From positions 1 through 44,679 of the forward strand of contig NZ_JAELTQ010000024.1 in the NCBI RefSeq assembly GCF_016428905.1: a stretch of DNA of 44,679 bases, written 5' to 3'. The notes below the pieces were generated by a model that had not been told where the DNA came from, did not search any database, and worked only from the letters and a program-made list of their open reading frames with translations. Both the position numbers and the translations under genes were made by a program. Of the stretch, positions 8,454-15,735 are shown piece by piece; within the stretch, counting starts at the first letter, position 1; each line of letters starts with the position of its first letter. Origin of the DNA: Dyella sp. ASV24. GTDB lineage: Bacteria > Pseudomonadota > Gammaproteobacteria > Xanthomonadales > Rhodanobacteraceae.

Positions 8454-9376
8454 GCGGCTGCCTCCAGCAAGGCGCGAACATCCGCTTCGCTGCCCTGACA
8501 GGCTGTACCGCCAATGCCGCGTGTGGAAAGCGAACCGCAGGCGCTACCCCAACGCAGGCAATCGCGCAGCGGCACCCCGCGACGCCACGCATGCAGGAAA
8601 CCAGCGTCGAACGAATCACCCGCCCCCGTGCTATCGAGCACATCGACGGCGTGTGCCGCCACGGCAAGCAGGGATCCGTCATCCTGCAACGCGATGCAGC
8701 CGTCACCGCCAAGCTTGACGACGGTCAGCGTGTGACCGTTGCGCAAGGCATGCAGCGATGCCTGCGCGGTGGATTCACCGCTGATCGCGCAAGCCTCGCG
8801 TTCGTTTGGCAAGAACACATCGACCAGGGGCAACAGCGCGACCAGTTCCCTGCCCCAACGTTGGTGCGGATCGAAACCGGGATCGAGCGACACGGTGAGG
8901 CCCGCCCCGCGTGCCCGCTCGAACAATTCACGCAGCCCTGGTCGCAACAGATCCTGCAGGTAGTACGACGAGACATGCAGATGGCCGCAGCCAGCCAGAC
9001 GTTCGTCGGTGATCATGTCCTGGCGCAACGCGCCGATGGCACCGGCATAGGTGACCAGTGCGCGATCCTGCTGCGACGACAACGCTACCGTGATGCCGGT
9101 CTGCAGCGAGGCATCACGCCGCACGGCGGACACATCGATGCGCGCCTCGCGCATGGCATCGACGCAGTAGTCACCCCAACCATCGATACCGGTGACGCCG
9201 GCGAAAGCGACTGGATGCCCCAGACGCGCCAAGCCCATCGCACAGATCATCGATGAGCTGCCGGGCCCCTGACGAAACCCGGACGCCAATACTTCGCCGC
9301 CAAACTCAGGCAGGCGCTCGCAACCGGTGAACACCAGGTCGACGTTGATCTCGCCGGCGATCAGCAGCGGCTTCAC
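8450..9376 (-). CDS. PfkB/ribokinase-family sugar kinase
   Basis: This 308-residue ribokinase-type kinase starts with an IAGEINVDLVF segment and ends with the PfkB signature DSTGAGDSF at 248-256, catalytic base D254. The N-terminal sugar-binding region differs from the kinase downstream, so it probably acts on a free sugar. In this context galactosamine or N-acetylgalactosamine are candidates, but this is inference. The longest ORF begins at 9472. The GTG at 9376 is preferred because it starts the conserved KPLLIAGEI region, has GGAGAG just upstream and overlaps the agaS stop as GTGA. This gives agaS, kinase and kinase as one coupled operon. Confidence 0.85.
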   Translation of the reverse strand: MKPLLIAGEINVDLVFTGCERLPEFGGEVLASGFRQGPGSSSMICAMGLARLGHPVAFAGVTGIDGWGDYCVDAMREARIDVSAVRRDASLQTGITVALSSQQDRALVTYAGAIGALRQDMITDERLAGCGHLHVSSYYLQDLLRPGLRELFERARGAGLTVSLDPGFDPHQRWGRELVALLPLVDVFLPNEREACAISGESTAQASLHALRNGHTLTVVKLGGDGCIALQDDGSLLAVAAHAVDVLDSTGAGDSFDAGFLHAWRRGVPLRDCLRWGSACGSLSTRGIGGTACQGSEADVRALLEAAA

Positions 9377-10581
9377 GTGCTGCTCTCCGCGTCGTGGATG
9401 GCGAACGCCTGCACCACGCGCGTCAACACACCCTGCGACGGCGCATCCGGCTGCTGGCCCAATGACAGGCAACGGAACAAGGCGAGTATCTGACCGGCGA
9501 CAACGTGCACCATGGCCTGCTGTGCTTCATCCAGCCCTGACAGCCTGGGCAACTCGACCGCAACATCACCGGGGCCGATCAGATCCCTGGGAATCGCTTC
9601 GCCCACCACGATGCGCACGCCGCCCAGCTTCTTGCGCGTGATTTCACGCAGCAGGTCCAGCTCGTAGGCGCGCACGGCAGGCGCACTGGACAGAAAGGCG
9701 ACGACCGGACACGGACGATCCAGCCAGGACATCGGGCCATGGCGCAAGCCCAGATAGGTTTCGCACATGGCACTGACAGCGCCGCCGGACATCTCCAGCA
9801 TCTTCAGTGCCGCCTCACGCGCGGCACCAAACGCAGCGCCACTGCCGAGGTACAGCGCAGCATCGAAATCCGCAGCCCCCTGCTGTGCAAGCGCATCGCC
9901 ATAGCGATCGAACAGCTGGGCGGTGATGTCGGCAGCAAGATCCGCCAGGCCTGCATCCGCGTTGCCGCCATGGACATGCAGTAAGCCGCTACCACCCAAC
10001 ACCAGGTTGGTGAAGCTGCTCGTCATCACCAGGCTGCGGTCGTTGGTGCGCGGCGACAGCTGCATCACACGTACGCGTGGCTCGTTGCGATAACGCGTGG
10101 CGAGTTGTCCCTGCACATTGCAAGTCACTACCAGGTGCCGGTAGTCCGGTTCCGCTTCCAGCACCTGATCCACCACACTGGCGCTTTCCGGGCTATCGCC
10201 CGAGCGCGCGATCGATACCAACAGGCCACGCCCCTTGGGCAGCGTGCCGCGGCGATGCGTGAGCAAGGTGCCGGCGGCAATCGCCTGGGCGGGAATGCCC
10301 AAGCCCTCCTGCAGCACCGGCGCCAGGCATTCGCCCACGTAGACGGAACTGCCGGAGCCGGTGAGCACGATGTGCTGCGGCTGGGTGGCGAGCAGCTCGC
10401 GCAGCGTCACCTGCGTGGCGGGGTCAGACAGCCGGGAGGCCGTGTCACGCCACGTATCGGGCTGTTGAAGGATCTCGCGCACGGTGTCGGCACAGCCCAG
10501 GCGCGCCTGCTCGGCGGGCGATGCGGCTTTGAGCGATTCCAGCGTCGGAACAGTCACGGAGGGTTTGACAGGCATGGGCAT
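9373..10581 (-). CDS. agaS: SIS-domain sugar-phosphate deaminase/isomerase, AgaS type
   Basis: This protein of about 402 residues carries two SIS (sugar isomerase) domains. The first contains LTGSGSSVYVGECLAP, a phosphosugar-binding SGSS loop, followed by SIARSGDSPES. The second contains LGSGAAFGAAREAALKMLE and MCETYLGLRHGPMSWL, typical of AgaS and related GlmS-type enzymes. AgaS converts galactosamine-6-phosphate to tagatose-6-phosphate and ammonia. Two start codons, ATG 10581 and ATG 10575, lie 6 bases apart; neither has a clear Shine-Dalgarno sequence. The longer ORF to 10716 is rejected because it crosses the divergent promoter. It is the first gene of the minus arm, opposite the aldolase gene. 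A related glucosamine-6-phosphate deaminase function cannot be excluded. Confidence 0.85.
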   Translation of the reverse strand: MPMPVKPSVTVPTLESLKAASPAEQARLGCADTVREILQQPDTWRDTASRLSDPATQVTLRELLATQPQHIVLTGSGSSVYVGECLAPVLQEGLGIPAQAIAAGTLLTHRRGTLPKGRGLLVSIARSGDSPESASVVDQVLEAEPDYRHLVVTCNVQGQLATRYRNEPRVRVMQLSPRTNDRSLVMTSSFTNLVLGGSGLLHVHGGNADAGLADLAADITAQLFDRYGDALAQQGAADFDAALYLGSGAAFGAAREAALKMLEMSGGAVSAMCETYLGLRHGPMSWLDRPCPVVAFLSSAPAVRAYELDLLREITRKKLGGVRIVVGEAIPRDLIGPGDVAVELPRLSGLDEAQQAMVHVVAGQILALFRCLSLGQQPDAPSQGVLTRVVQAFAIHDAESST

Positions 10582-10582
10582 C

Positions 10583-10618
10583 TGATGAAATATGATGTGA
10601 AACGAAACAACACGAAAC
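10583..10618. promoter_or_regulatory. Candidate DeoR-family operator in the divergent promoter
   Basis: The 58-base gap between the divergent starts of agaS and the aldolase gene holds three GAAAC copies at 10599, 10604 and 10614; a fourth, at 10642, overlaps the aldolase start codon. A further GAAA lies at 10587. On the minus strand this reads TTTCG/TTTCA repeats, resembling the TTTCRTTT-type sites of DeoR-family regulators such as AgaR. The regulator at 12904 is the obvious candidate. Binding here would control both arms of the locus. Confidence 0.6.
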
Positions 10619-10639
10619 CTCAAACACAAGGTATTCGAA

Positions 10640-11557
10640 ATGAAACGCAAGTTGCAAGACCCGTCGTTTTCCTCCTCCAAGCTGGCTTCGCTGGCTCTTT
10701 CGCATGGCAAGCGCACCCGCCTGTGGCGCCTGCTCTATGGCAGCGGTCCGCGCAACGGCAGCCTGCTGGTGCTGCCGCTGGACCAGGGTCTGGAACATGG
10801 CCCGACCGATTTCTTTCCCCACCCGCCGGCCGTCGATCCGAGCTATCAGTTCGAGCTCGCCGAGGCCGGCGGCTTTTCTGCCATCGCGCTAGGCATTGGC
10901 CTGGCCGAGAAGTACATGACGGAGTACTGCGGCCGCGTGCCGCTGATCCTGAAGCTCAACGGCAAGACCAATATCCCCAGCGACGCCGAGGCAACCTCGC
11001 CGTTGTTCGCCTCGGTGGAAGATGCCGTGCGCCTGGGTGCCGATGCAGTGGGCTACACCATGTACGTCGGTTCGCCACGCCAGCAGGACGAGTTCCGCCA
11101 GTTCGAGAAGGTGCGCCAGGACTGCGAGCGCTACGGCATGCCGTTGGTGGTGTGGTCATACCCGCGCGGCAGTGCGATCAATGCCAAGGGCGGCACCAAT
11201 ACGCTTTACGCGCAGGACTACGCCGCACGCGTGGCGCTGGAACTGGGCGCGGATATCGTGAAGCTGCACGAGCCCAACGACAGCGTGGCCAACGTGCCCG
11301 CGCCCTACGACAAACTGCAGGAAGATGCCGCAGCGCGCTGCGCACGCGTGGTGCGTTCGGCGGGCCGCACGATGGTGTTGTTCTCGGGTGGCGAAAAGAA
11401 CGACGATGACGCGGCGGTGCTGCGCAAGGTCGAGTTCTACATGCAGAGCGGCGCCAGCGGCGTGATGTTTGGCCGCAACATGTGGTTGCGACCGTTCGAC
11501 CAGGCAGTGGCCCTCACCCGCCAGGTGCACGACATCATGGCGCGCTATCCGGGTTGA
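10640..11557 (+). CDS. Class I aldolase, DhnA/FbaB family
   Basis: This 305-residue protein belongs to the archaeal-type class I fructose-bisphosphate aldolase family. The phosphate-binding and catalytic framework is visible: LPLDQGLEHGP at 46-55, LKLNGKTNIPS at 105-114, VWSYPRGSAI around 171-180, and ADIVKLHEPN at 204-213 with K208 as the likely Schiff-base lysine. It would cleave fructose- or tagatose-1,6-bisphosphate to dihydroxyacetone phosphate and glyceraldehyde-3-phosphate. ATG 10640 has AAGG 8 bases upstream. It heads the plus arm and is followed after 14 bases by an amidohydrolase. Next to AgaS and a tagatose-6-phosphate kinase-like gene, a tagatose-bisphosphate role is favoured, though this class cannot be assigned by motif alone. 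Confidence 0.87.
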   Translation: MKRKLQDPSFSSSKLASLALSHGKRTRLWRLLYGSGPRNGSLLVLPLDQGLEHGPTDFFPHPPAVDPSYQFELAEAGGFSAIALGIGLAEKYMTEYCGRVPLILKLNGKTNIPSDAEATSPLFASVEDAVRLGADAVGYTMYVGSPRQQDEFRQFEKVRQDCERYGMPLVVWSYPRGSAINAKGGTNTLYAQDYAARVALELGADIVKLHEPNDSVANVPAPYDKLQEDAAARCARVVRSAGRTMVLFSGGEKNDDDAAVLRKVEFYMQSGASGVMFGRNMWLRPFDQAVALTRQVHDIMARYPG

Positions 11558-11571
11558 TCGGGACATACACG

Positions 11572-12828
11572 ATGCATCACGCGAACCCTCGCGCCCGGCG
11601 GCGATTCGATCTGGATCGCCGCCACCTGCTCACCGCCACACGCGCCGGGTGCGGCTGCTGCGCGCCACCGATGCTGGGTGGCGGCAGCGGCAAGAACCCG
11701 CTGCAAACCGCAGCGAAGCAGGACGGCGAGAATCTCCGCCTCACCGACTTCAAACCGCGCAGCATGCTGCACGTGCCGGTGACCCGCGTGGAAAAACCGG
11801 CCTTCCCGGTGATCGACGTGCATACGCACTTGAGCTGGATGAGCGAAACGCGCAACGGCGTATCGCTCGGCGAGGCCATGACCTACTTCGCCGATCCCGC
11901 CGAACTGGTAGCACTGATGGATCGCAAGGGCATCCGCGCCATGGTCAACCTGACCGGCGGCACCGGCAAAGGGCTGGCGGAATCCATCGCGCGTTTCGAC
12001 GCGGTAGCACCCGGACGGTTCCGCACCATGACGGAGCCGTCGTTCGCATTGTTTGCCGAACCCGATTACCCGCGCCTGCAGGCCGAAGCGATTGAACAGG
12101 CGCACAGCATCGGTGCGGCGGGCCTGAAGCTGTTGAAGACGCTGGGCCTGTACCTGCGTGAAGGCATCGACCAGGGGGAACTGGTCAGCGTGGACGATGC
12201 GCGCTTCGATCCCATGTGGGAAACCTGCGCAGCGCGAAAGATGCCGGTGTTCATCCACACCTCCGACCCGGAAGCCTTCTTCCTGCCGGGCGACAGCGCC
12301 AACGAGCGCTACGAGGAACTGGCCAAGCATCCGGACTGGTCATTCTACGGCCCGGAGTATCCCAGCCATCGCGACCTGTTGGCCGCGCGCGACCGCGTGA
12401 TCGCGCGGCATCCCAACACGACGTTCGTGCTGATGCACGTAGGCAATCAGGCCGAGGATCTGGCGGCCATCGCTGCGTGCATGGATCGCCACCCCAACGT
12501 GCACGTGGATATCAGCGCGCGCATCAGCGAGCTGGGGCGTCAGCCGCGCATGGCGCGACGCTTCTTCGAGCGTTACCAGGACCGCATCCTGTTTGGCACC
12601 GACGCCGTGCCGCCCCCTTACGGCAACGATGTGCCGCAGCAGTTGCTAGGCGACGAGCTTTACGAGATCTACTACCGTTTTCTGGAGACAGAGGACGAGT
12701 ATTTCGATTACGCTCCTTCCGCTGTACCGCCGCAGGGGCGCTGGTCCATCTACGGCGTGGGACTGCCGCAGGACATCCTGCGCAAGCTTTACCACGACAA
12801 CGCGGCGCGACTGCTGGGCATGCCCTGA
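11572..12828 (+). CDS. Amidohydrolase-2 family metal-dependent hydrolase with degenerate export signal
   Basis: This 418-residue TIM-barrel hydrolase shows the metal ligands D-x-H-T-H at 82-86, a central IHTSDP, LMHVGN, and FGTDAVPP near the C-terminus, all expected for the amidohydrolase-2 family. The N-terminus has an Arg-rich stretch with RRHLL at 16-20, like a Tat signal. However, the following segment, TATRAGCGCCAPP, is short, weakly hydrophobic and unusually Cys-rich, so export is doubtful. A past frameshift compensated nearby could explain it. Starts further upstream would overlap the aldolase gene. Its role in the locus could be amide or lactone hydrolysis; it is not of the NagA type, so calling it the GalNAc-6-phosphate deacetylase would be speculative. 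Confidence 0.8.
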   Translation: MHHANPRARRRFDLDRRHLLTATRAGCGCCAPPMLGGGSGKNPLQTAAKQDGENLRLTDFKPRSMLHVPVTRVEKPAFPVIDVHTHLSWMSETRNGVSLGEAMTYFADPAELVALMDRKGIRAMVNLTGGTGKGLAESIARFDAVAPGRFRTMTEPSFALFAEPDYPRLQAEAIEQAHSIGAAGLKLLKTLGLYLREGIDQGELVSVDDARFDPMWETCAARKMPVFIHTSDPEAFFLPGDSANERYEELAKHPDWSFYGPEYPSHRDLLAARDRVIARHPNTTFVLMHVGNQAEDLAAIAACMDRHPNVHVDISARISELGRQPRMARRFFERYQDRILFGTDAVPPPYGNDVPQQLLGDELYEIYYRFLETEDEYFDYAPSAVPPQGRWSIYGVGLPQDILRKLYHDNAARLLGMP

Positions 12829-12903
12829 TTCACCACGGTGGCAGGATACCGGCAGCGCTTGCGCAACGATGCCGGACCGGGCCAGCCCACCAGGAAAGGA
12901 ACC

Positions 12904-13710
12904 ATGACGACACGACGCAAGGCTGCCCCGCCCCCGCCGAAGCTGCTGGTGGAAGAACGCCGGCGACGCATCGTCGAGCGGGTCAATGAGCAGGGGCGCG
13001 CGACCGTCGACGAGCTGGTTGCCCTGTTCGATATCTCAGCGGTCACTATCCGTGCAGATCTGGAAGCGCTCGATCGCACCGGTGCGATCAACCGTTCCCA
13101 CGGTGGCGCCCTGCCCGCCTCAACGACGCAACTGGATACGCCGCTCACCATCAAGGAAACCCGCCACCATGCGCAAAAACTGCGCATCGGCCAGGCTGCC
13201 GCACGACTGATCGAGGATGGCGACACCGTGATCCTCGACTCCGGCTCTACCACGGTGGAAATCGCGCGGCAGATCCGTCAGCGCAAATGGACCTCGCTGA
13301 CTGTCATCACCAATGCACTCAATATCGCGATGGAGCTGTCAGCCACGCCGGCTGTGCGGGTGATGATGCTGGGTGGTCTGCTGCGCCAGACCTCGTACTC
13401 GCTCGCCGGCCCCGATGCCGAGCAAGCTCTGTCGAGGCTTTCCGCCGACCGCCTGTTCCTGGGTGTGGACGGTTTGGACCCGGCGGTAGGCGTGACCACG
13501 CCCGACCCGCTGGAAGCCTCGCTCAACGCGCTGATGATCCGCGTGTCGCGCCAGACCATCGCCGTGCTGGATGCCAGCAAGTTCGGTCAGCGCAGCTTGT
13601 CGGTCATCGCGCCGGTGAACGAGCTGGACATGGTCATCAGCGACGACGCAGCACCGGCGGAATACGTCGAGGCGCTGGAAAGCAAAGGCGTGAAAACGCT
13701 GCTTGTGTAG
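12904..13710 (+). CDS. DeoR/GlpR-family transcriptional regulator
   Basis: This 268-residue regulator has an N-terminal winged helix (about residues 15-75), with the DeoR signature VNEQGRATVDELVALF, VTIRADLEAL and a turn RSHGGAL. The C-terminal sugar-phosphate-sensing domain shows DSGSTTVEIAR, VITNALNIA and a late DASKFGQRSL. Such regulators are typically repressors released by a phosphosugar of the pathway. ATG 12904 has AGGAAAGGA just upstream. A longer in-frame start at 12838 is less likely. It lies 75 bases after the amidohydrolase and probably controls the GAAAC-repeat operator at about 10599. By context it may be AgaR-like. Confidence 0.93.
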   Translation: MTTRRKAAPPPPKLLVEERRRRIVERVNEQGRATVDELVALFDISAVTIRADLEALDRTGAINRSHGGALPASTTQLDTPLTIKETRHHAQKLRIGQAAARLIEDGDTVILDSGSTTVEIARQIRQRKWTSLTVITNALNIAMELSATPAVRVMMLGGLLRQTSYSLAGPDAEQALSRLSADRLFLGVDGLDPAVGVTTPDPLEASLNALMIRVSRQTIAVLDASKFGQRSLSVIAPVNELDMVISDDAAPAEYVEALESKGVKTLLV

Positions 13711-13731
13711 ACGCGGCCAGTAGGGCCCTCG

Positions 13732-13914
13732 TCAGCGCGGTACTCGCAACTGCGAATTGCGCAAGGCTTCGTCGTGCTCGACTTCGTCGTGACCGGCAAT
13801 GTCCAACGTGTCCTGCACGCCATGGCCAGCAGGGTGATGCATGGTGGGCGGCACGGTGATCTCAGCGGTGTCGCCTTCCGGCACGGCGGTATCCATCGGG
13901 GGAATATGCTGCAT
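13732..13914 (-). CDS. Small His- and acid-rich protein of unknown function
   Basis: This 60-residue ORF has a good ribosome binding site, CAGGAG, ending 6 bases before ATG 13914. It has no signal peptide or membrane segment. Composition is unusual for a shadow ORF: about seven His, many Asp/Glu and few hydrophobic runs, with HEVEHDEA-like content in the second half. It lies convergent with the DeoR gene, with 21 bases between the stops. No family was recognised. It may be a small metal-binding or stress protein, but that is a guess from composition. Confidence 0.5.
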   Translation of the reverse strand: MQHIPPMDTAVPEGDTAEITVPPTMHHPAGHGVQDTLDIAGHDEVEHDEALRNSQLRVPR

Positions 13915-14277
13915 GGGATGCTCCTGAGAGATCGGCGGATTCTACCCGGCCGGCGTCTCAGAGGCGTACCCGCTGCCAGCCGAACCCATGACGCCGGACA
14001 CCGCGACGGGCTCATACCTGCCGACGTACCAAGTCCCACCAGCGCCTAGACGTCATCCGCGACTAGCCAACGCAGCAGTATAAAGACGGCCTTTCTTGCA
14101 AAAGCCCGTGATCGCGACCTGCGGCATCGTCAAGCTGGCCCTGATCGTTGTTCGGCTGTCACTGCGCCAGCTTTGTCACCCTCACGCCTGAGATCGCCGA
14201 GGAGATCGGCCATGGTCGCGGACGCTGCGCTTTCGAACCCAATCCCTCGCTCGCGGGTTGACCCTTAGGCCAATCAT
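13915..14277. other. Intergenic region without a recognised gene
   Basis: This 363-base gap separates the divergent small ORF and the arsR-type gene. No ORF on either strand looks coding. A small hairpin GCCGA-GGAGA-TCGGC lies near 14190-14205. Otherwise only the upstream signals of the two flanking genes are expected here. Confidence 0.6.
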
Positions 14278-14335
14278 TCAACCAAATGGTTGACATTCGT
14301 TGGCGACAAGCAGATATTCAACTCCATGGTTGAAT
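14278..14335 (+). promoter_or_regulatory. ArsR promoter with two matching operators 40 bp apart
   Basis: Operator 1 is TCAACCAAATGGTTGA at 14278-14293, a 7-bp inverted repeat. Operator 2 at 14318-14333 agrees with it at 13 of 16 positions and extends to arms ATTCAAC/GTTGAAT at 14316-14335. Their centres are 40 bp apart. A candidate promoter is TTGACA at 14290-14295 with GATATT at 14313-14318, 17 bases apart. Operator 1 covers the -35 and operator 2 the -10 and start site. The predicted transcription start falls at or next to ATG 14326, so the mRNA may be leaderless. Confidence 0.72.
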
Positions 14336-14694
14336 TAAATACCCCCGCGCTGGACACCGTTTTCCAGGCCCTTACCGACGCCACCCGCCGCGCCATGTTG
14401 CGGAGCCTGGCCGAAGGCGACCGCAATATCGGCGAGCTTGCCGCCCCCTTCGACATGTCGCTGGCGGCGGCCTCCAAGCACATCAAGGTGCTGGAGCGTG
14501 CGGGCCTGGTGCGCCGAATGGTCAAAGGGCGCACCCATGTCTGTCGGCTGGAGCCCGCACCGCTGGCTGCCGCCGACGAGTGGCTGCGCTTCTATGAGCA
14601 GTTCTGGAATCTCCGGCTCGACGCCCTCGACGCTTTGCTCAAGGCGGAAGACGCGGCTTCGGGCAAGCCCAAACCCAAAGGGACACCACGATGA
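14326..14694 (+). CDS. ArsR-family winged-helix regulator
   Basis: This 122-residue protein has the ArsR fold: VFQALTDATRRAMLRSLAEG, a recognition helix region MSLAAASKHIKVLERAGLV, and a beta-wing VKGRTHVCRLE. It lacks the CxC metal site of ArsR/SmtB metal sensors, placing it with the non-metal group often paired with AHSA1/SRPBCC genes. ATG 14326 lies inside the second inverted repeat, so its first codons (Met-Val-Glu) are part of the operator. No Shine-Dalgarno sequence precedes it. It overlaps the next gene by ATGA. It is most likely an autorepressor controlling the pair. Confidence 0.92.
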   Translation: MVELNTPALDTVFQALTDATRRAMLRSLAEGDRNIGELAAPFDMSLAAASKHIKVLERAGLVRRMVKGRTHVCRLEPAPLAAADEWLRFYEQFWNLRLDALDALLKAEDAASGKPKPKGTPR

Positions 14695-15650
14695 ACACCA
14701 TTGCCCTACGCACACTGTGTATCACCCGCCATTTCGATGCCTGTCCCGAGCGCGTGTTCGACGCGTGGCTCGATCCCGCCACAGCTGGACGCTGGCTGTT
14801 CTCCGCACCCAACGGCGAGATGGTGAAGGTGGATATCGATGCACGCATCGGCGGCCATTTCTGCTTTCGCGACCGACGCGACGGTGAGGACGTGGACCAT
14901 GTGGGCGAGTACGTTGAGATTGACCGGCCACGCCGACTCGTCTTTACCTTTGGCGTGCCCAAGTACTCGGATGCCATGACGCGCGTCAGCATCGATATCG
15001 TGCCCGTGGGTTCCGGTTGCGAGCTGACCCTGTTGCATGAGGACGTGCTGCCGGAGTGGGCAGATGCAACGACACAGGGCTGGACCGATATCCTCGGCCA
15101 CCTACAACAGAATCTGCATCGCCGACCCTCGCGCCAGCGTCTGGCTAAGGACACCATTCGCTTCGAGCGCGTGCTGCCCGGTCCCATCGAACGTGTGTGG
15201 TCGTACCTCACCGAGTCGGACAAGCGCGGCCAATGGCTCGCCACCGGCGCGATGGAACAGCGCGTAGGCAGCGAGTTCGAGATGCGCTTCCATCACGTCG
15301 ATCTGTCGCAAACGCCGATACCGCCACCGGAACGTTTCAAGGTCTACGCGGACGGCGTGTCGTCCCACCACCGCGTACTTGCCTGCGAACCGCCGCACCT
15401 GCTCGCCATGACATGGGGCGGGTTCGATAACCCGTCGGAAGTCACCTTCGAACTCACGCCCGAGCACGGGCAGGTACGCCTGACGGTGACGCACCGCAAG
15501 CTCAAGCCAGCAGACCTCATCAGTACCAGCGGTGGCTGGCACACCCATCTGGACGTGTTGGCCGATCGTCTGGACGGCCATTTGCCGCAGCCGTTCTGGC
15601 CCATCTTCGAGCACTTGGTGGCGCGCTACGAGCAACTTTCGTCCGACTGA
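14691..15650 (+). CDS. Double AHSA1/SRPBCC-domain protein
   Basis: This 319-residue protein contains two consecutive AHSA1-type (Aha1 C-terminal-like, SRPBCC fold) domains. Domain 1 spans about 5-142, with FDACPERVFDAWLDP and the WTDILGHLQQ end helix. Domain 2 spans about 155-315, beginning FERVLPGPIERVWSYLTE and ending GGWHTHLDVLADRL. The fold makes a hydrophobic ligand pocket, and members are often linked to stress or small-molecule binding. Single-domain versions of about 150 residues are common, so this is a tandem fusion. It is translationally coupled to the ArsR gene by ATGA. The ligand is unknown. Confidence 0.88.
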   Translation: MNTIALRTLCITRHFDACPERVFDAWLDPATAGRWLFSAPNGEMVKVDIDARIGGHFCFRDRRDGEDVDHVGEYVEIDRPRRLVFTFGVPKYSDAMTRVSIDIVPVGSGCELTLLHEDVLPEWADATTQGWTDILGHLQQNLHRRPSRQRLAKDTIRFERVLPGPIERVWSYLTESDKRGQWLATGAMEQRVGSEFEMRFHHVDLSQTPIPPPERFKVYADGVSSHHRVLACEPPHLLAMTWGGFDNPSEVTFELTPEHGQVRLTVTHRKLKPADLISTSGGWHTHLDVLADRLDGHLPQPFWPIFEHLVARYEQLSSD

Positions 15651-15735
15651 CGCCGCCGTGCGCACAATTGCGGAGCGCCGGACACGGGAGTAAGTTCGGC
15701 GCACCGTTCGCACACGCACCCCGGGAAGGATTGCC

